From positions 28,879 to 92,878 of the forward strand of contig JBNGDS010000004.1 in the NCBI GenBank assembly GCA_049975365.1: DNA of 64,000 nucleotides, written 5' to 3'. Source of the DNA: DSBG01 sp049975365 (GTDB lineage Bacteria > Desulfobacterota > Desulfomonilia > UBA1062). Below the pieces are notes generated by a model. It did no database searches. It was not told the origin of the DNA and was given only the letters and a program-made list of their open reading frames with translations. Made by a program: the position numbers and the translations under genes. This document shows positions 42,400-50,160 of the stretch, piece by piece (positions within the stretch are counted from its first letter, which is position 1; every line of letters starts with the position of its first letter).

Positions 42400-43797
42400 A
42401 TGCACCCTCTGCAAGACGATCACTGGCATGAAGAATGTGGTGTTTTCGGGATATGGAATCACTCCAGAGCCGCTGAGCAGATCTACCTGGGCCTGTATGC
42501 CCTTCAGCACAGAGGGCAGGAGAGTTCTGGGATCGCATCATCAGACGGATGCGATATCCATCTGCACAAAGGGCTTGGCCTGGTGTGGTCAGTATTTGCG
42601 GATCCAACCGCAATGCCCCGTCTGTCAGGATGTGCGGCGATAGGGCACAACAGGTATTCAACGAGGGGCTCAAGTGATCTGATCAATGCACAGCCGATCT
42701 CCATCGAGTGCAAGGCTGGCAAGATCGCTGTGGCGCATAACGGGACCATCACCAATGCAAAGGATATCAGGATGAGCATGCGGCAGAAGGGGTCCATATT
42801 TCAGACCACCTCTGACAGCGAACTTGTTCTCCACCTGATTGCCCGTTCACAGAAGTCCACGATCGTCGATGCGGTCATGGATGCCTTGAGCCACCTCATC
42901 GGTTCGTATTGCTTTCTCTTTCTCACACCAGGAATGCTCATCGCTGCCAGAGATGCATACGGATTCAGACCCCTCAATCTCGGAAGACTCGGTGAAGCAA
43001 TTGTCATTGCATCCGAGAGCTGTGCCTTCGACATCATCGGTGCCGAATACATCAGATCGATAGAGCCTGGCGAGGTGGTCTGTATCGATGAGAAGGGGAT
43101 TACTTCACGGATGCTCCCGCGCGTAGAGAAGAGGTGTTTCTGCATCTTCGAGCACATCTATTTTTCCCGCCCCGACAGTCTCATATTTGGAGAAAAAGTG
43201 GACAAGATCCGCCGGAGGCTGGGCAAACAGCTAGCCCTTGAAGAACCGGCAGACGCCGATATCGTCATCTCGGTGCCTGACTCGGGGAACACTGCAGCGC
43301 TCGGATACGCACGGGCCTCGGGAATCAAGTACGAGATCGGGCTCATCCGGAATCACTACGTGGGGAGGACATTCATTGCACCGCACCAGGACAAGAGAAA
43401 GCTCGATGTGAAAGTAAAGCTCAATCCTGTCTCAGGTGTTCTTCAACAGAGACGAGTGGTGCTTGTGGATGACTCCATCGTACGGGGCACGACCATGCGG
43501 CAGATCGTGAGGCTCCTTCGGGACAAGGGTGCACGTGAGGTGCACGTGAGAATCAGTTCACCGCCCATCAGGTTCCCCTGCTTCTATGGGATTGATATTT
43601 CGAAGAGGGCCGAACTCATTGCCGGCTATCAGACGATCGGGGAGATCCGCGACTATCTCGAGGCCGATTCACTGGGGTATCTCACCATCCCAGGGCTTCT
43701 GAGTACGGTCGATGACCCACAGAACTACTGCACGGCGTGTTTTACCGGGGAATACCCGACACCAGTTCCAGAGAATTTTGACAAGTACCGCATCTGA
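42400..43797 (+). CDS. purF: amidophosphoribosyltransferase
   Basis: First committed enzyme of purine synthesis (glutamine + PRPP to phosphoribosylamine). Class II glutamine amidotransferase half: nucleophile Cys13 in HEECGVFGIW after a 12-residue propeptide, LYALQHRGQESSGI, GHNRYST, AHNGTI. Phosphoribosyltransferase half: VVLVDDSIVRGTT (PRPP loop). The [4Fe-4S]-type cysteines of the Bacillus class are present (KRCFCIFEH, RFPCFYGID, YCTACFTGEYP), implying an oxygen-sensitive, propeptide-processed enzyme. ATG 42400 chosen as giving the usual propeptide; 42385 is also in frame. The sigma-54 promoter upstream would tie purine synthesis to nitrogen status. Confidence 0.94.
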   Translation: MHPLQDDHWHEECGVFGIWNHSRAAEQIYLGLYALQHRGQESSGIASSDGCDIHLHKGLGLVWSVFADPTAMPRLSGCAAIGHNRYSTRGSSDLINAQPISIECKAGKIAVAHNGTITNAKDIRMSMRQKGSIFQTTSDSELVLHLIARSQKSTIVDAVMDALSHLIGSYCFLFLTPGMLIAARDAYGFRPLNLGRLGEAIVIASESCAFDIIGAEYIRSIEPGEVVCIDEKGITSRMLPRVEKRCFCIFEHIYFSRPDSLIFGEKVDKIRRRLGKQLALEEPADADIVISVPDSGNTAALGYARASGIKYEIGLIRNHYVGRTFIAPHQDKRKLDVKVKLNPVSGVLQQRRVVLVDDSIVRGTTMRQIVRLLRDKGAREVHVRISSPPIRFPCFYGIDISKRAELIAGYQTIGEIRDYLEADSLGYLTIPGLLSTVDDPQNYCTACFTGEYPTPVPENFDKYRI

Positions 43798-43846
43798 CGA
43801 TCAACAGGACGACACACAGAATCGATCGATCTCTGAACACGGTTCC

Positions 43847-43892
43847 TGAACAGATTTGTTGGATATCTGGCAGACCTGAACAAATTTGTTCA
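43847..43892. promoter_or_regulatory. pair of nitrogen-regulon palindromes upstream of the AsnRS-like gene
   Basis: TGAACAGATTTGTTGG (43847-43862) and the perfect 16-base palindrome TGAACAAATTTGTTCA (43877-43892). Centres are 30 bases apart, about three helical turns, and lie about 258 and 228 bases before the predicted transcription start. The layout is that of enhancer sites for an oligomeric sigma-54 activator. Confidence 0.65.
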
Positions 43893-44086
43893 CTTCCCTC
43901 CATGGTGTTGAGACCCCCTTACCCGTGTACACACCAGGACAGAGTTTCTTCTGTCATATCCTGAGGAGGATCCCAGAAATTTAGGGAATACAGGAAGTTA
44001 GGAATAAAATGTCATCCTTCCTCAGGTTCCTGATCAGCCAGAACAGGTGGAAAATTCATGCCCTTCAGGTCACCGTGAACTGTTCC

Positions 44087-44102
44087 TGGCACATCAGTTG
44101 CT
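44087..44102 (+). promoter_or_regulatory. sigma-54 promoter of the AsnRS-like gene
   Basis: TGGCACATCAGTTGCT: matches TGGCAC-N5-TTGCW at every defined position, GG-N10-GC spacing exact. The predicted start near 44113 gives a 64-base leader to ATG 44177. This is the best sigma-54 element in the window. Confidence 0.75.
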
Positions 44103-44176
44103 TTTCAAAGGGGTCAGGGTGGAGGACTCTTTCGTGATCCTCTTTCCTGCTGAAACCACACAACAGGAGGTACTCT

Positions 44177-45400
44177 ATGGGATTCATTGGCGAAGATCTG
44201 TTTCACTTTCAGGCAACACTGGTTCAATCAGGCATGAGCTTTGAAGAGTTTATAAGAGAAAACTACATAAACAAGTGGGTGAACGATGAGATCTACCATG
44301 CCATGAGAATCCGTACAACCCTGGTTTCAGCCATACAGAATTACCTCGTCAATGAAGGCCTCGTGAATCTTGAGCGAATACAGATGAGCCCGGTGACCGA
44401 CCCTCTGGCTCATGACGTCGAGCATGTACCCACGATTCACTACAAGGGCATGCCCTATGTAGCGACGCATTCCATGATCTACAGCAAGTTTCTCGCGTGC
44501 TTCAATCCCAGGATCAAGGGGATATTTGTGGATTCGCCGAACATACGACTGGAGATCGAGAGTCCCCAAAGGAAGCAACGGGGGAAATACCTCATTGATT
44601 TTTCCCAGATAGACATGGAAATCCGTCGCAATCGCGGCATCGGTATTGATGAATACAAGAACAAACCGGAACAGGTGAAGGCGATCTTGGCGGAAGACAT
44701 GGAAAAAGCCATCGATTTCTTCGAACGCATGATGGTGGCTGCACTACAGGCAATCCTCGAGGAGAATGAAGATGAACTCAAGGCACTCGGGGTAGCACTC
44801 GAGCTTCCGGTGCAGCCGTTTCCCCGTATTCGGCACGACGAGGCGGTAAAGCTCTACGGGAAAGTGGATCTGGATGCCAAGGTCGGAGAGGAGATCTCCT
44901 CGCAGTTCTTCTGGATAACCGGCCTGATGCGGGAGAACTACGACCTCATCTACCCGTACATACTCCCCGATGGATCAAAAATTCCGCTGTCATCATTCAC
45001 GTCGGACATGGTCTACAATTACGATATCTGTGCCAAATCCATCATACGTAAGACCAACACCTATACGCCCGCTCTCGAGATTCTCTCGGGTGCCATACGG
45101 GAATGGCTCTATGAACCAATTGTTCAGAGACTGATCGACAACAAGATCATCCTGGAAGAGCCTGTGTTCAAGGACGGGGTCCTTGAAAACATCTCCAATC
45201 TTGACGGGTACGGCCCGTTCCTCACTGCTGTGAACATGAAGGACGCACATGGGCACCCTCTGTTCCCCGAGACATTCGGCGCTGGTATCGGAGTCGAGCG
45301 GTCATTGTATGCGCTGCTCAAGGGACCGAAGATCGAAAAAATCGATGATGTGACCTGCTTCGGGAAGAACCCGGACTCATACCCGCTATTCCTGTTCTGA
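44177..45400 (+). CDS. AsnRS/AspRS-like class II synthetase paralogue, candidate asparagine synthetase
   Basis: 407 residues with the class II aminoacyl-tRNA synthetase core but no N-terminal OB-fold. Motif-like parts: RIRTTLVSAIQNYLVNEG (motif 1 helix), NIRLEIESPQRKQRGKYLIDF with DFSQIDMEI (motif 2 and following strand; FRAE is replaced by IRLE), PFPRIRHDEAVKLYG, and GAGIGVERSLYALLKGP (motif 3). The closest known type is the archaeal asparagine synthetase derived from AsnRS, which makes Asn from Asp, ATP and ammonia. The sigma-54 promoter and neighbours (amt, glnB, gltB, glnA) fit that role. tRNA charging or another amidation is not excluded. Own terminator follows. Confidence 0.65.
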   Translation: MGFIGEDLFHFQATLVQSGMSFEEFIRENYINKWVNDEIYHAMRIRTTLVSAIQNYLVNEGLVNLERIQMSPVTDPLAHDVEHVPTIHYKGMPYVATHSMIYSKFLACFNPRIKGIFVDSPNIRLEIESPQRKQRGKYLIDFSQIDMEIRRNRGIGIDEYKNKPEQVKAILAEDMEKAIDFFERMMVAALQAILEENEDELKALGVALELPVQPFPRIRHDEAVKLYGKVDLDAKVGEEISSQFFWITGLMRENYDLIYPYILPDGSKIPLSSFTSDMVYNYDICAKSIIRKTNTYTPALEILSGAIREWLYEPIVQRLIDNKIILEEPVFKDGVLENISNLDGYGPFLTAVNMKDAHGHPLFPETFGAGIGVERSLYALLKGPKIEKIDDVTCFGKNPDSYPLFLF

Positions 45401-45430
45401 CGAACTCTGTCAGGCCCCCTCCTGCGATGC

Positions 45431-45470
45431 GGCCCTTCCACACCCGCCCTGGGTGGAGGGGCCATTTTTT
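45431..45470 (+). terminator. rho-independent terminator after the AsnRS-like gene
   Basis: GGCCCTTCCACACCC (45431-45445) pairs with GGGTGGAGGGGCC (45451-45463) with minor bulging, then ATTTTTT. It is 30 bases after the stop and faces the convergent glnD gene. Confidence 0.85.
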
Positions 45471-45533
45471 ACGCAGGGAGAGAACAGGGTATGTTCTCTT
45501 CACAGCTGCAGGTCACATCATCAGGGAAACCGA

Positions 45534-46331
45534 TTATCCCGAAACTGCTTCCCGGATGCTCGTGATGAGATCCTTCATGAGGCCAGGATCCGTGATCTTT
45601 TCCCCCGACTCATCTACCACGTAGAAGACGTCTGAACTTGGGTCGGCACTGTGTGAGACAAATGCCCGGTGAATGTCCAGATGAAAGCCTGTGATGATCG
45701 TTGCGACACGGTTCAGGAGTGCGAATTTCTTGGGCCTTGTCACCTCAATGAGGCTGAAGAAATCAGAGTATTCGTTGTCGATTATGACCGTGGGCATGCG
45801 CCTGGTGTTTCCTGAGGCCTTGTATTTTGGAATCCGTATGGATGCAAGACGTTTTTCAATGTCCAGAGATCCTGAACAGGCCTGCCTGAACTGGAGTTCA
45901 ACCCTGTCCCACTCATGAAAATTCTTCCATGCCGGAACCAGGGTGAACACATCCACCGCGATACCGTCGAGCCAGGTGAATACCTTTGCGGATATGATTT
46001 CAAGCTGGTTGATTGCAAGGATTCCCGTGAGCAGTGCAAACAGACCAGGACGGTCACGGGCAATGACTGCCAGAACGACATGCTCTCCCTCGTGCCGGAC
46101 ATCGAGTTTGATGTCATCGTGGGCCAGAATGTGAGAACTGAGGGCGATGTGTGTTTTTATGTCCGACACCTCTGAGTGAAGAATATAGGCTTGTGGAAGT
46201 GCCCAGAGACGCCCTGCATGGGATGGGCCGATATCCAGGGGAACCTCTTCGATGAGCTGCTCCCATTTCTTTTCAAGGGCGATGCTTGTTTCCGGGTCTT
46301 TGAAGATCCCTGTTTCCAGGACATGCAGCAC
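45534..46331 (-). CDS. glnD: C-terminal (ACT sensor) part of GlnD, separated by an in-frame TAG
   Basis: Continuation in the same frame of the glnD gene below. It holds the linker after the HD domain and two ACT domains: VVLAVIARDRPGLFALLTGILAINQLEI and a second beginning YSDFFSLIEVTRPKKFALLNRVA (in part), which sense glutamine. The first ATG after the TAG is at 46331 (12 codons on); it has no clear ribosome site. If read-through or reinitiation fails, glutamine sensing is lost. The codons between (RAALIRELFSKV) continue the family consensus WKAALLRELY after the stop, showing the break is recent or an error. Confidence 0.8.
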   Translation of the reverse strand: MLHVLETGIFKDPETSIALEKKWEQLIEEVPLDIGPSHAGRLWALPQAYILHSEVSDIKTHIALSSHILAHDDIKLDVRHEGEHVVLAVIARDRPGLFALLTGILAINQLEIISAKVFTWLDGIAVDVFTLVPAWKNFHEWDRVELQFRQACSGSLDIEKRLASIRIPKYKASGNTRRMPTVIIDNEYSDFFSLIEVTRPKKFALLNRVATIITGFHLDIHRAFVSHSADPSSDVFYVVDESGEKITDPGLMKDLITSIREAVSG

Positions 46332-46364
46332 CTTGGAGAAGAGTTCCCTGATGAGGGCGGCACG

Positions 46365-48053
46365 CTACTGGTTCCAGGCCCTTGGCCCCGTAGCCCGTGA
46401 ATCTGCCACGGTGAGAAGGTACAGCATGGTAAGCCTCTGTGCATCTCCTACACACCGGGCGCACTCCATGGCGACCCGTTCCTCGGAGAGATCACGCTTT
46501 ACAGCGAGATTTGCAAGGAGAAGATGATTCCTCACGAGAAATTCAACGAGTTCTGCGCGATCTTCAGTCATGTCAAGCTGTCTCGCGATCCGGCATGCAA
46601 CAGGAGCCCCTGTATCCGCATGAGGTCTCCCGAACCCCTTCCCGATGTCATGCAAGAGCGCACTGAGATACAACACATCAGGATCGCCGATCTTTCTGAA
46701 GAGCTCCTTCTCCTCCAGTTCAAGAGAGGTGAGTTCTGCTACGGTATTGATACTGTGCAGGTCTGTCGTATAGGTGTGGTATGGGTCAGGCTGGGTTCTC
46801 CCCTTGATGAAGGAGAATTCCGGGATGAAACGCTCCAGCACACCAAGTTCGAGCATGGATGTCAGCGATTTTTTGCTGTCTCGAAGCCTGAGAAGCGAAA
46901 GAAAACATACCTTGGCACGGGGGTCGTGGCGGGCCATTTCAACGAGGCCCGGTGTATTCTTCAGCATCACCCTGGCAGATGGTGAGAGAATGGCATTTTG
47001 GAGGGTTATATGTTTGAAAAGCTGGACCATGAGAAACGGATTCAGTTCCAGGTCATCTCTGCTGGTCACGGTGAGCTGGCCCGAGATGATGGTGAAATGC
47101 CCATCGACTACGCGATTCTTTCCCATGGAAGAGAGGCCGAGCGAGTGTTCTGCCGTGGAGAGAAGGAGTTCGCTGAGGGTCTTTATCACCAGGGCACTTC
47201 GATGATAGGTTCTCATGAGCAGTTCACCGGGTGACTCGACCCCGTTGTCCACAAAGCCAAGCGCCTGTGCAAGGGGATCCTGATACTCGATGTACACCCT
47301 GTCGTTCTTTCTGCCCGATATCTCGTGCAGTGCATATCTGATCTGTAGAATGGAATCAACTGCCAGGCAGAGTTGTGAGGTGTCCATCTCGTGAAGGATG
47401 TGATCCAGGCTCCCGGAGAGATTCTGTTCCTCGAGGACTTTCCGGCCCCACAGGATGCTGTGGTAATCCCTTAGTCCGCCGAGTCCCTCCTTGAGGTCAG
47501 GTTCCAGGATATAGGCGGTATCACCATATTTTTCATGACGTTTCCTGGTGTGGAAGATGAGATTTTGAAAGAATTTTTTCCCATTGCTCAACACCCTGTC
47601 ATGAACCAGGGCATCTCGAAGGGTATTCAGACATTCTTCCGATCCCCAGATGTGCCTGGCATCGAACAGGGATGTTCTGAAAAAGAAATCTTTCCGGGCA
47701 TCAGATACGGCCTGCCGTATGGTCCTGACACTGTAACTTGCATGGAACCCCACATCCCACAGAGGATAGAGGACTTCTTCCAGAACACTGCGGATCTCGC
47801 GGTACGGAGTATGCTTCTCCACAAGCAGGAGAATATCGAGGTCAGAATGTGGACAGAGATCCATTCGTCCGTATCCTCCGAGTGCAATGATAGCCCACTC
47901 GGGCTCTGAGACATCGAAGTAGCGCGAACAGAGCGAGGTGAGCTCTCTGTCAGCAATGGATGTGCGATCCCTGACAAGGGACGTGCCTTCCATGGCAGAT
48001 CGGGCTATTTGAATTTCAGGCAGGAGAGAATGAACGGGCTCCTGTTCCGGCAT
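46365..48053 (-). CDS. glnD: GlnD, PII uridylyltransferase/uridylyl-removing enzyme, N-terminal part ending at TAG
   Basis: Bifunctional nitrogen sensor that uridylylates and deuridylylates PII. Nucleotidyltransferase site GGYGRMDLCPHSDLDILLL (G-G-x-G-R and D-x-D), then EPDLKEGLGGLRDYHSILW, and the HD phosphohydrolase domain (LYLSALLHDIGKGFGRPHADTGA). The frame ends after TGPRAWNQ with TAG (46367-46365) where family members have Trp (TGG), so the ACT domains are cut off. Start: MPEQEPVH at 48053, two bases after the PII gene stop; the frame is open to 48134 within glnB. Third gene of an amt-glnB-glnD unit. Confidence 0.88.
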   Translation of the reverse strand: MPEQEPVHSLLPEIQIARSAMEGTSLVRDRTSIADRELTSLCSRYFDVSEPEWAIIALGGYGRMDLCPHSDLDILLLVEKHTPYREIRSVLEEVLYPLWDVGFHASYSVRTIRQAVSDARKDFFFRTSLFDARHIWGSEECLNTLRDALVHDRVLSNGKKFFQNLIFHTRKRHEKYGDTAYILEPDLKEGLGGLRDYHSILWGRKVLEEQNLSGSLDHILHEMDTSQLCLAVDSILQIRYALHEISGRKNDRVYIEYQDPLAQALGFVDNGVESPGELLMRTYHRSALVIKTLSELLLSTAEHSLGLSSMGKNRVVDGHFTIISGQLTVTSRDDLELNPFLMVQLFKHITLQNAILSPSARVMLKNTPGLVEMARHDPRAKVCFLSLLRLRDSKKSLTSMLELGVLERFIPEFSFIKGRTQPDPYHTYTTDLHSINTVAELTSLELEEKELFRKIGDPDVLYLSALLHDIGKGFGRPHADTGAPVACRIARQLDMTEDRAELVEFLVRNHLLLANLAVKRDLSEERVAMECARCVGDAQRLTMLYLLTVADSRATGPRAWNQ

Positions 48054-48054
48054 A

Positions 48055-48393
48055 TCAAATCGCGTCTTCACCGGATTCCCCGGTCCGAATGCGAACGACG
48101 TCTTCAAGAGGGAGGATGAAAATCTTGCCGTCACCGATCTTTCCTGTCCTCGCTGTGTTCAGAATGATGTCAACCACACGGTCCACGATTTCGGATGCAA
48201 CCACGATCTCTATCTTGATTTTCGGGATGAGATCCACCTCGTACTCGGCCCCGCGATAGATCTCCTTGTGTCCCTTCTGGCGGCCGAATCCTTTTACCTC
48301 CGTGATGGTCATGCCGGTTACTCCCAGGGACTGAAGTTCCTCCTTCACCTCTTCCAGCTTGAACGGCTTGATGATTGCTTCTATTTTTTTCAT
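48055..48393 (-). CDS. glnB: nitrogen regulatory PII protein
   Basis: 112 residues. KKIEAIIKPFKLEEVKEEL start, T loop with the uridylylation Tyr51 in YRGAEYEVDLIPK, B loop TARTGKIGDGKIF, end VVRIRTGESGEDAI. PII binds ATP/ADP and 2-oxoglutarate and controls ammonium uptake and other targets; adjacency to amt suggests it gates this channel (GlnK role). Conserved Tyr51 fits a GlnD partner encoded next door. A T run follows its ribosome site in the 27-base gap to amt. Confidence 0.95.
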   Translation of the reverse strand: MKKIEAIIKPFKLEEVKEELQSLGVTGMTITEVKGFGRQKGHKEIYRGAEYEVDLIPKIKIEIVVASEIVDRVVDIILNTARTGKIGDGKIFILPLEDVVRIRTGESGEDAI

Positions 48394-48420
48394 GGAATCT
48401 TCTCCTTTTTTAAGCGGATC

Positions 48421-49626
48421 TTACCGGATCGAATAGCCTGTCTCGCCATGGAGACTCAGGTCGAGTCCCTGTACCTCATCATCTTCAGAAACCCTCAGCC
48501 CCATGGTGTGCTTGATGATCACCAGGATGACAGCCGTTACAACGGCGGAAAAAGCCATTGCGCTCAGGGCCCCGATGATCTGTATGAGGAATTGTTTCGG
48601 GTTTCCGAAAAACAGACCGGTTGCCCCTATGGAGGCAAACAGCCCTGTGGCGAGAGCCCCCCAGAGACCTCCCATACCATGGACTGCAACAACATCAAGG
48701 GAGTCGTCATAGCCGAGTTTTTCCTTCAGCAGGACACCGAGATAACAGAGTGTTCCGCCTACGAGCCCGATTATGAGGGCAGAGAAGGGACCCACGAACC
48801 CGGCCCCTGGTGTGATGGCAACAAGACCAGCGACAGCACCACTGGCTGCTCCCAGGGTTGTAGGTTTTCCACGGAGTATCCGTTCTGCCAGGGTCCATGA
48901 CAGGGCTGCAGTCCCTGTTGCAATCTGAGTGGTGAAGAAGGCCAGTGTCGCAATTTCGTTTGAGGCAAGTGCGCTGCCCGCGTTGAATCCAAACCATCCA
49001 AACCAGAGCAGTGATGCACCAAGGACCGTTATGGGGAGGTTGTGGGGATACATGGCCTCAGCCTTGAATCCTTTGCGTCTTCCTACAATGAACGCTGCTA
49101 CAAGTGCCGCAGTCCCCGAGTTGAGGTGAATGACCGTTCCTCCTGCAAAGTCCAGTGCTCCAAGCCTGCCGAGCCATCCCCCTCCCCAGACCCAGTGGCA
49201 GATAGGGAAATAGACAAATGTACTCCATGCGATAGTGAAGACAAGGAACGAGGAGAATTTCATGCGTTCTGCAAACGCTCCGGTGATGAGGGCAGGGGTA
49301 ATGATGGCGAACATGAGCTGGAATGAACTGAAGAGCAGGTGAGGGATCTTGTCTGAATAGGGTCCGGGCTCGAGGCCCACACCTCTGAAGCCTGCCCACG
49401 AGAGTGATCCGATGATTCCCCAGATATCCCCTGAGAAAGAGAGAGAATACCCGTAGATCACCCAGATGACCGAGACCACGCCGAGACAGATAAAGCTCTG
49501 CATCATCGTGGCCAGGACGTTCTTTGAACGGACGAGCCCGCCATAGAAGAGTGCGAGACCGGGTGTCATGAGCATCACCAGGGCGGTTGCAACCAACATC
49601 CACGCTGTGTCACCAGGACTGATCAT
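48421..49626 (-). CDS. amtB: ammonium transporter (Amt/AmtB family)
   Basis: 401 residues, about 11 membrane segments, trimeric ammonium channel. Seen: TPGLALFYGGLVRSKNVLATMMQSF, IVWSTFVYFPICHW-type segment (AWSTFVYFPICHWVWGGGWL, with the first part of the pore), DFAGGTVIHLNSGTAALVAA (first pore His), and DVVAVHGMGGLWGALATGLF (second pore His). No cleavable signal is obvious. First gene of the amt-glnB-glnD operon under a sigma-54 promoter. Confidence 0.95.
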   Translation of the reverse strand: MISPGDTAWMLVATALVMLMTPGLALFYGGLVRSKNVLATMMQSFICLGVVSVIWVIYGYSLSFSGDIWGIIGSLSWAGFRGVGLEPGPYSDKIPHLLFSSFQLMFAIITPALITGAFAERMKFSSFLVFTIAWSTFVYFPICHWVWGGGWLGRLGALDFAGGTVIHLNSGTAALVAAFIVGRRKGFKAEAMYPHNLPITVLGASLLWFGWFGFNAGSALASNEIATLAFFTTQIATGTAALSWTLAERILRGKPTTLGAASGAVAGLVAITPGAGFVGPFSALIIGLVGGTLCYLGVLLKEKLGYDDSLDVVAVHGMGGLWGALATGLFASIGATGLFFGNPKQFLIQIIGALSAMAFSAVVTAVILVIIKHTMGLRVSEDDEVQGLDLSLHGETGYSIR

Positions 49627-49661
49627 GATTCAAACCTCCGTATTCAGGATAGCCCTGCATG

Positions 49662-49677
49662 AGCACAGACAATGCCA
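49662..49677 (-). promoter_or_regulatory. sigma-54 promoter of amt-glnB-glnD
   Basis: Minus strand reads TGGCATTGTCTGTGCT (49677 to 49662): GG-N10-GC spacing exact, close to TGGCAC-N5-TTGCW. The predicted start near 49651 is 25 bases before ATG 49626. Confidence 0.65.
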
Positions 49678-49739
49678 GCCTGAAATTTTGTTAACATGCT
49701 GATTTACTGAAGAAAATCTGCGCAGGAAATGTGTATGGT

Positions 49740-49785
49740 TGAACAAGTTTGTGCAACATGCCCTGCGAGGGAACAAAAATGAGGC
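49740..49785. promoter_or_regulatory. nitrogen-regulon palindrome and half-site upstream of amt
   Basis: TGAACAAGTTTGTGCA (49740-49755) matches the perfect copy at 43877 in 14 of 16 bases. A half-site GGAACAAAAATG begins at 49770, placing a possible second site 30 bases away, the same spacing as at 43.8 kb and 54.3 kb. The main centre is about 97 bases before the sigma-54 start. The rest of the 534-base gap up to 50160 has no gene. Confidence 0.6.
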
Positions 49786-50040
49786 ATGCCCGGGCTCAGG
49801 ATTATGCACTGTTCATACAAGCCCGAAGCGAGCACTCGATGAGTATCACAGAAGGATTCTCCCCAAAAGACTCATCCTCTTCCTCTCGTTCAATCATCTG
49901 CCACGCGCATTGAACGGGTTGGCGTGCTGTTCCGGGATGTTCGTGTATCCGATCGCCTTCCCGATCATGGGAATGGAATGAATCGCAGCAGCCAAGGACG
50001 GGCATGGGAAAAGATACCTTGTGTTTATCGAAAAAATAGA

Positions 50041-50075
50041 GGATGATACATGTAAAGTACAATATTGTATCATCC
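50041..50075. promoter_or_regulatory. perfect inverted repeat upstream of the KaiC/PEP-synthase-like gene
   Basis: GGATGATACA (50041-50050) and TGTATCATCC (50066-50075), exact ten-base arms, 15-base AT-rich centre. It is 86 bases before the start codon at 50161, a position suited to an operator over the promoter. Not related to the TGAACAAATTTGTTCA sites. No -24/-12 element found here, so this operon may be controlled differently. Confidence 0.45.
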
Positions 50076-50160
50076 GAACAGAAAGATCAAGGAATAGTGC
50101 GGAAGATCAAGAAATGAACAGACGAATACGGAATTCAGTGATTCAGGTCAGAGGTCTCCG

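Noticed and set aside
49739..50062. Two short opposing open frames in the gap between amt and the KaiC-like gene
   Set aside because: They cover the enhancer site and the inverted repeat and overlap each other; neither has coding character.
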